From JBBROS01 sp965260995 (GTDB lineage: Bacteria > Pseudomonadota > Alphaproteobacteria > Acetobacterales > Acetobacteraceae), in the NCBI GenBank assembly GCA_965260995.1, contig CBDHCD010000003.1, positions 2,108,001 through 2,172,000 of the forward strand: 64,000 bases of DNA, written 5' to 3'. The notes under the pieces are model-generated. The model had not been told where the DNA came from, made no database searches, and was given only the letters and a program-made list of their open reading frames with translations. Every line of letters starts with the position of its first letter. Within the stretch, counting starts at the first letter, position 1. Positions 60,975 to 64,000 of this stretch are shown here, piece by piece. Made by a program: the position numbers and the translations under genes.

Positions 60975-62138
60975 TCAGCCGGCGGCGGCCTGGCGATAGG
61001 CGGCCATGGTGCCGTCGACGCTGGCGGGCCAGCCGAACTTCGCTGCCAACGCCGGGCCGACTCGCCGCGCGGCCCGCGCCATGTTCGGATCGCCCAGCAG
61101 ACGTTCCAACCCGGCGCCGATCGCCGTCACGTCCAGCGGGTCGATCAGCAGGGCGGCTTGCCCCAGCACCTCCGCCATCGGCGAGCCGGCGGACGTCAGC
61201 ACCGGGGCGCCGCACGCGGCGGCCTCGAGCGGCGGCAGTCCGAACCCCTCGTAGAGCGACGGATAGGCGAAGCCGGCCGCGCCGGCGTACAAGGCCGTGC
61301 GATGGGCGTCGGGCACGTAGCCGAGGCGGCGGACGACACCGTCCCGCTCCAGGTGCGCCAACTGCTCTTCGAGGCGCTCGACCCGCCAGCCCGATGGACC
61401 GGCCAGCACCAGCGTCCATTCCGCACGCATGGAGGCCGGCAGGCCGAGATACGCTTCGAGCAGGCGCTCAAGGTTCTTGCGCGGCTCGATGGTGCCGACC
61501 GCCAGCAGGTAGCCACCGGGGCGCAGACCGTAATTGTCCAGCACCGGGCGGGTTTCCGTGGGCGGCATGGGGTAGAACTCCGGCCCGACGCCGTAGGGCA
61601 CGACGTCGATCTTGCCCTCCGGCACGCCGAGGGTGGCGACGATGTCCCGCTTGATGAACGCGGAGCCGGTGATGATGCGGTCGGCGCGGGCGGCGGTGTC
61701 GCGCAGGCGGCTCTCGAAGTAGCGGACCCGCTCCGGCGGGTGCATCTCCGGGTAGTGCAGCACCGACAGGTCGTGGATGGTGACGACGGTTCGGCACCGC
61801 AGCGGATGGGCGATGTGGTTCGGCTCGTGATAGATCGCGGCCGAGGTGCCGGCGAACCGCCAGCGGTCCTGCTGCTCACGCACGGCGTCGCGCAGGCGGC
61901 GCACGCCGGGCAGGCTGGCGGCGAAGCGCTTGAGCGGCCCGATCTGGCGCGGCGGCGGGGCTTCGCCCAGGCCGTCGTATCCCGGCAGGGGCGGCGGGAC
62001 CGGGCGCATGTTGGCGAAGCAGGTGACGTCGACGCCGGCGCCTTGGCTGAGCAGGCCGGCCAGGATGTGGCGCGCGTAGTGGCCGACGCCGGTCAGCGGC
62101 GGGGAGAGCAAGGCCTCGACGTTGTAGAGAACCTTCAC
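60975..62138 (-). CDS. glycosyltransferase family 4 (GT-B fold)
   Basis: Transfers a sugar from a nucleotide-sugar donor to a lipid or polysaccharide acceptor, 387 aa. The N-terminal domain begins VLYNVEALLSPPLTGVGHYARHIL, typical of mannosyl/rhamnosyl transferases; TIHDLSVLHYPEMHPPERVRYFE and SAFIKRDIVATLGVPEGKIDVVPYGV mark the linker. The donor side has GTIEPRKNLERLLEAY and the E-x7-E-like motif PSLYEGFGLPPLEAAACGAPV. No membrane helix. Convergent with the helicase gene, with secA 43 bases upstream on the same strand. Confidence 0.88.
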   Translation of the reverse strand: MKVLYNVEALLSPPLTGVGHYARHILAGLLSQGAGVDVTCFANMRPVPPPLPGYDGLGEAPPPRQIGPLKRFAASLPGVRRLRDAVREQQDRWRFAGTSAAIYHEPNHIAHPLRCRTVVTIHDLSVLHYPEMHPPERVRYFESRLRDTAARADRIITGSAFIKRDIVATLGVPEGKIDVVPYGVGPEFYPMPPTETRPVLDNYGLRPGGYLLAVGTIEPRKNLERLLEAYLGLPASMRAEWTLVLAGPSGWRVERLEEQLAHLERDGVVRRLGYVPDAHRTALYAGAAGFAYPSLYEGFGLPPLEAAACGAPVLTSAGSPMAEVLGQAALLIDPLDVTAIGAGLERLLGDPNMARAARRVGPALAAKFGWPASVDGTMAAYRQAAAG

Positions 62139-62181
62139 GCCGGCGGCCGGCCAGTCCGCGCGAAGATCGGTCGTGACCGGC

Positions 62182-63999
62182 TCAGCCGATCTTGCCGTGG
62201 CAGTGCTTATACTTCTTGCCCGAGCCGCACGGGCACGGGGCGTTGCGCGGCGTCACCTTCCACGAACTCGGGTCGGCCGGGTCGAGCGAGACGCGCGGGC
62301 GTTCCGCTTCCAGCACGTCGCCGCCGGCGTAGGGCGCTTCGGCGGCCGGGTCGTTGTAGGACACGGTGGCGGGCAGGGCCGGCGCGAACGCCGGTTCGGG
62401 GGCCGCTTCCGGCCCGAGCTCGACGCGGGCCAGCATGGTCGTGACCCGCTCTTTGAGGTCGTCGAGCATGGCGTTGAACATGGCGAACGCCTCGCTCTTG
62501 TACTCGTTGAGCGGGTCGCGCTGGCCGTAGGCGCGCAGGCCGATGCCTTGGCGCAAGTGGTCGAGCGCCAGCAGGTGCTCCTTCCACACGGCGTCGAGCA
62601 TCTGCAGCAGGACGCTCTTCTCGACGAAGCGCATCAGGTCCGGCCCGAGGGTCGCGGTCTTGGCTGCCACGTGGGTGCCGGCCGCGGTCTCGATCCGCTC
62701 GCGGATGCCTTCCTCGTCGATGCCCTCCTCGCGCGCCCACTCGGCGACTGGCAGATCGAGATTGAGCACGCGCCGCACGTCTTCGCCCAACTCGGCGGAT
62801 TGCCACTGCTCGGCGTAGGCCTTCTCCGGGATGCGGCTCGCCACCATGGCGGCGATCACGTCGCCGCGCATCTGCTGCACCGTCTCGCTCACGTCGTCGG
62901 CGCGCATGAACTCGCGGCGTTGCTGGTAGACCTCGCGCCGCTGGTTGTTCATCACGTCGTCGTACTTGAGCACGTTCTTGCGCATGTCGAAGTTGCGCGC
63001 CTCGACCTTCTTCTGCGCCTTCTCCAGCGCCCGGTTGATCCAGGGGTGGACGATGGCCTCGCCTTCCTTGAGGCCGAGCTTCTGCAGCATCCCGCCCATG
63101 CGGTCGGACCCGAAGATGCGCATCAGGTCGTCCTCGAGGCTGAGGAAGAACCGGCTGGCGCCCGGGTCGCCCTGGCGGCCGGAGCGCCCGCGCAACTGGT
63201 TGTCGATGCGGCGGCTCTCATGCCGCTCGGTGCCGATGACGAACAGGCCGCCGGCCGCCTTCACCTCGTCGTGCTTGCGGGCCACGTCGTCGTGGATGGC
63301 TTGCTCGGCCGCCGGGCGGTCGGCCGGGTCCACGTCTCCCAGCTCCAGCTTGACGCGCATCTCGGCATTGCCGCCGAGCTTGATGTCGGTGCCGCGCCCG
63401 GCCATGTTGGTGGCGATGGTGATGGCGCCGGGCGCGCCCGCCTGCGCCACGATGGTCGCCTCCTGCTCGTGGAAGCGGGCGTTGAGCACCGCGTGCGGCA
63501 CCTTCTTGCCTTTGAGCAACTCGCTGATGATCTCGCTTTTCTCGATGCTGGTGGTGCCGACCAGCACCGGCTGCCGCCGCTCGCGCGCCTCGGCGATCAA
63601 GGTCGCCACCGCCTCGTATTTCTCGGCGGCGGAGCGGTAAACCTCGTCGTCGGCGTCCTTGCGGGTGACCGGCACGTTGGTCGGGATGTCGATGACGTCG
63701 AGCTTGTAGATCTCGGCGAATTCGTCCGCCTCGGTCAGCGCCGTGCCGGTCATGCCGGCGAGCTTGGGGTAGAGGCGGAAATAGTTCTGGAAGGTGATGC
63801 TGGCGAGCGTCTGGTTCTCCGGCTGGACGGTGACGCCCTCCTTGGCCTCCAGCGCCTGGTGCAGGCCTTCGGAGTAGCGGCGGCCCTCCATCATGCGGCC
63901 GGTGAACTCGTCGATCAGCACAACCTTATCGTCGCGGACGATGTAGTCAACGTCGCGGTGAAATAGGGTGTGGGCGCGCAGGCTCTGCTGCACGTGATG
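62182..63999 (-). CDS. secA: preprotein translocase ATPase SecA, C-terminal part (5' end outside window)
   Basis: Motor of Sec-dependent protein export. The frame is open to the end of the window, so the N-terminal ATPase half with Walker A is missing. Visible: HHVQQSLRAHTLFHRDVDYIV, DEFTGRMMEGRRYSEGLHQALEAKEGV, GMTGTA, TTSIEKSE, ATNMAGRGTDI, RGRSGRQGDPG, the helical scaffold (LEKAQKKVEARNFDMRKNVLKYDDVMN) and the zinc-binding end CPCGSGKKYKHCHG. All match a normal SecA. The glycosyltransferase follows on the same strand. Confidence 0.96.
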   Translation of the reverse strand, partial: HHVQQSLRAHTLFHRDVDYIVRDDKVVLIDEFTGRMMEGRRYSEGLHQALEAKEGVTVQPENQTLASITFQNYFRLYPKLAGMTGTALTEADEFAEIYKLDVIDIPTNVPVTRKDADDEVYRSAAEKYEAVATLIAEARERRQPVLVGTTSIEKSEIISELLKGKKVPHAVLNARFHEQEATIVAQAGAPGAITIATNMAGRGTDIKLGGNAEMRVKLELGDVDPADRPAAEQAIHDDVARKHDEVKAAGGLFVIGTERHESRRIDNQLRGRSGRQGDPGASRFFLSLEDDLMRIFGSDRMGGMLQKLGLKEGEAIVHPWINRALEKAQKKVEARNFDMRKNVLKYDDVMNNQRREVYQQRREFMRADDVSETVQQMRGDVIAAMVASRIPEKAYAEQWQSAELGEDVRRVLNLDLPVAEWAREEGIDEEGIRERIETAAGTHVAAKTATLGPDLMRFVEKSVLLQMLDAVWKEHLLALDHLRQGIGLRAYGQRDPLNEYKSEAFAMFNAMLDDLKERVTTMLARVELGPEAAPEPAFAPALPATVSYNDPAAEAPYAGGDVLEAERPRVSLDPADPSSWKVTPRNAPCPCGSGKKYKHCHGKIG

Positions 64000-64000
64000 G

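Overview
This 64 kb window is very GC-rich (coding third positions are almost all G or C). Gene families and layout (Aap-type amino-acid transporter, TTG/GTG starts, a tkt-gap-pgk cluster, heavily overlapping operons) suggest a chromosomal segment of an alphaproteobacterium, most likely Rhodospirillales/Acetobacteraceae. The phylum-level guess is inference from gene content; no rRNA or tRNA gene is present to test it.

Layout. 1-5.2 kb: the 3' end of an Mrr-type restriction gene, a small AT-richer region, a GNAT acetyltransferase, and an amino-acid ABC transporter (aapJQM-like) without its ATPase. 5.3-8.4 kb: a leftward run lrp/marC/methyltransferase/iron-dependent redox enzyme, divergent from a 1143-residue indolepyruvate:ferredoxin oxidoreductase, an acyl-CoA dehydrogenase and a two-DTG aspartic protease (8.5-14 kb). 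14-16.75 kb: an AT-rich island holding an intact 1200-bp IS4-family element with a 10-bp target duplication, inserted directly before the ATG of a foreign-looking gene with a HEPN-like R-x6-H motif. 16.8-21.8 kb: pyrF, isovaleryl-CoA dehydrogenase, an acyl-CoA ligase, a Nudix hydrolase and small proteins. 22-28.2 kb: a LacI regulator with a perfect operator and the divergent carbohydrate ABC operon it probably controls, ending in a cytochrome b561. 28.5-33.3 kb: a branched-chain amino acid/amide-type ABC operon with a fused permease-ATPase.

33.4-42.2 kb is the most unusual part. A SAM/class III cyclase/AAA/TPR signalling protein is divergent from a cyclooxygenase-like haem peroxidase, which is translationally coupled to a large membrane-embedded patatin phospholipase. 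A lipase that can release fatty acids next to an enzyme of the fatty-acid oxygenase fold suggests a bacterial oxylipin-forming module. 42-51 kb carries an amidase, a leftward metabolic cluster (MBL hydrolase, EamA exporter, MaoC-like dehydratase, RidA, alpha/beta hydrolase), decayed IS5-type remnants and a metal ABC transporter (znuBC-like). 51.9-53.8 kb: an intact 1747-bp IS with a passenger gene on the opposite strand, sitting between a DUF445 gene and an orphan fliM. 54.9-59.2 kb: tkt-gap-pgk. 59.8-64 kb: a RhlE-type helicase, a glycosyltransferase and most of secA.

Three copies of a ~100-bp palindromic, MITE-like repeat lie in intergenic spaces near 28.3, 44.2 and 48.2 kb. No CRISPR array, tRNA or rRNA gene was seen.
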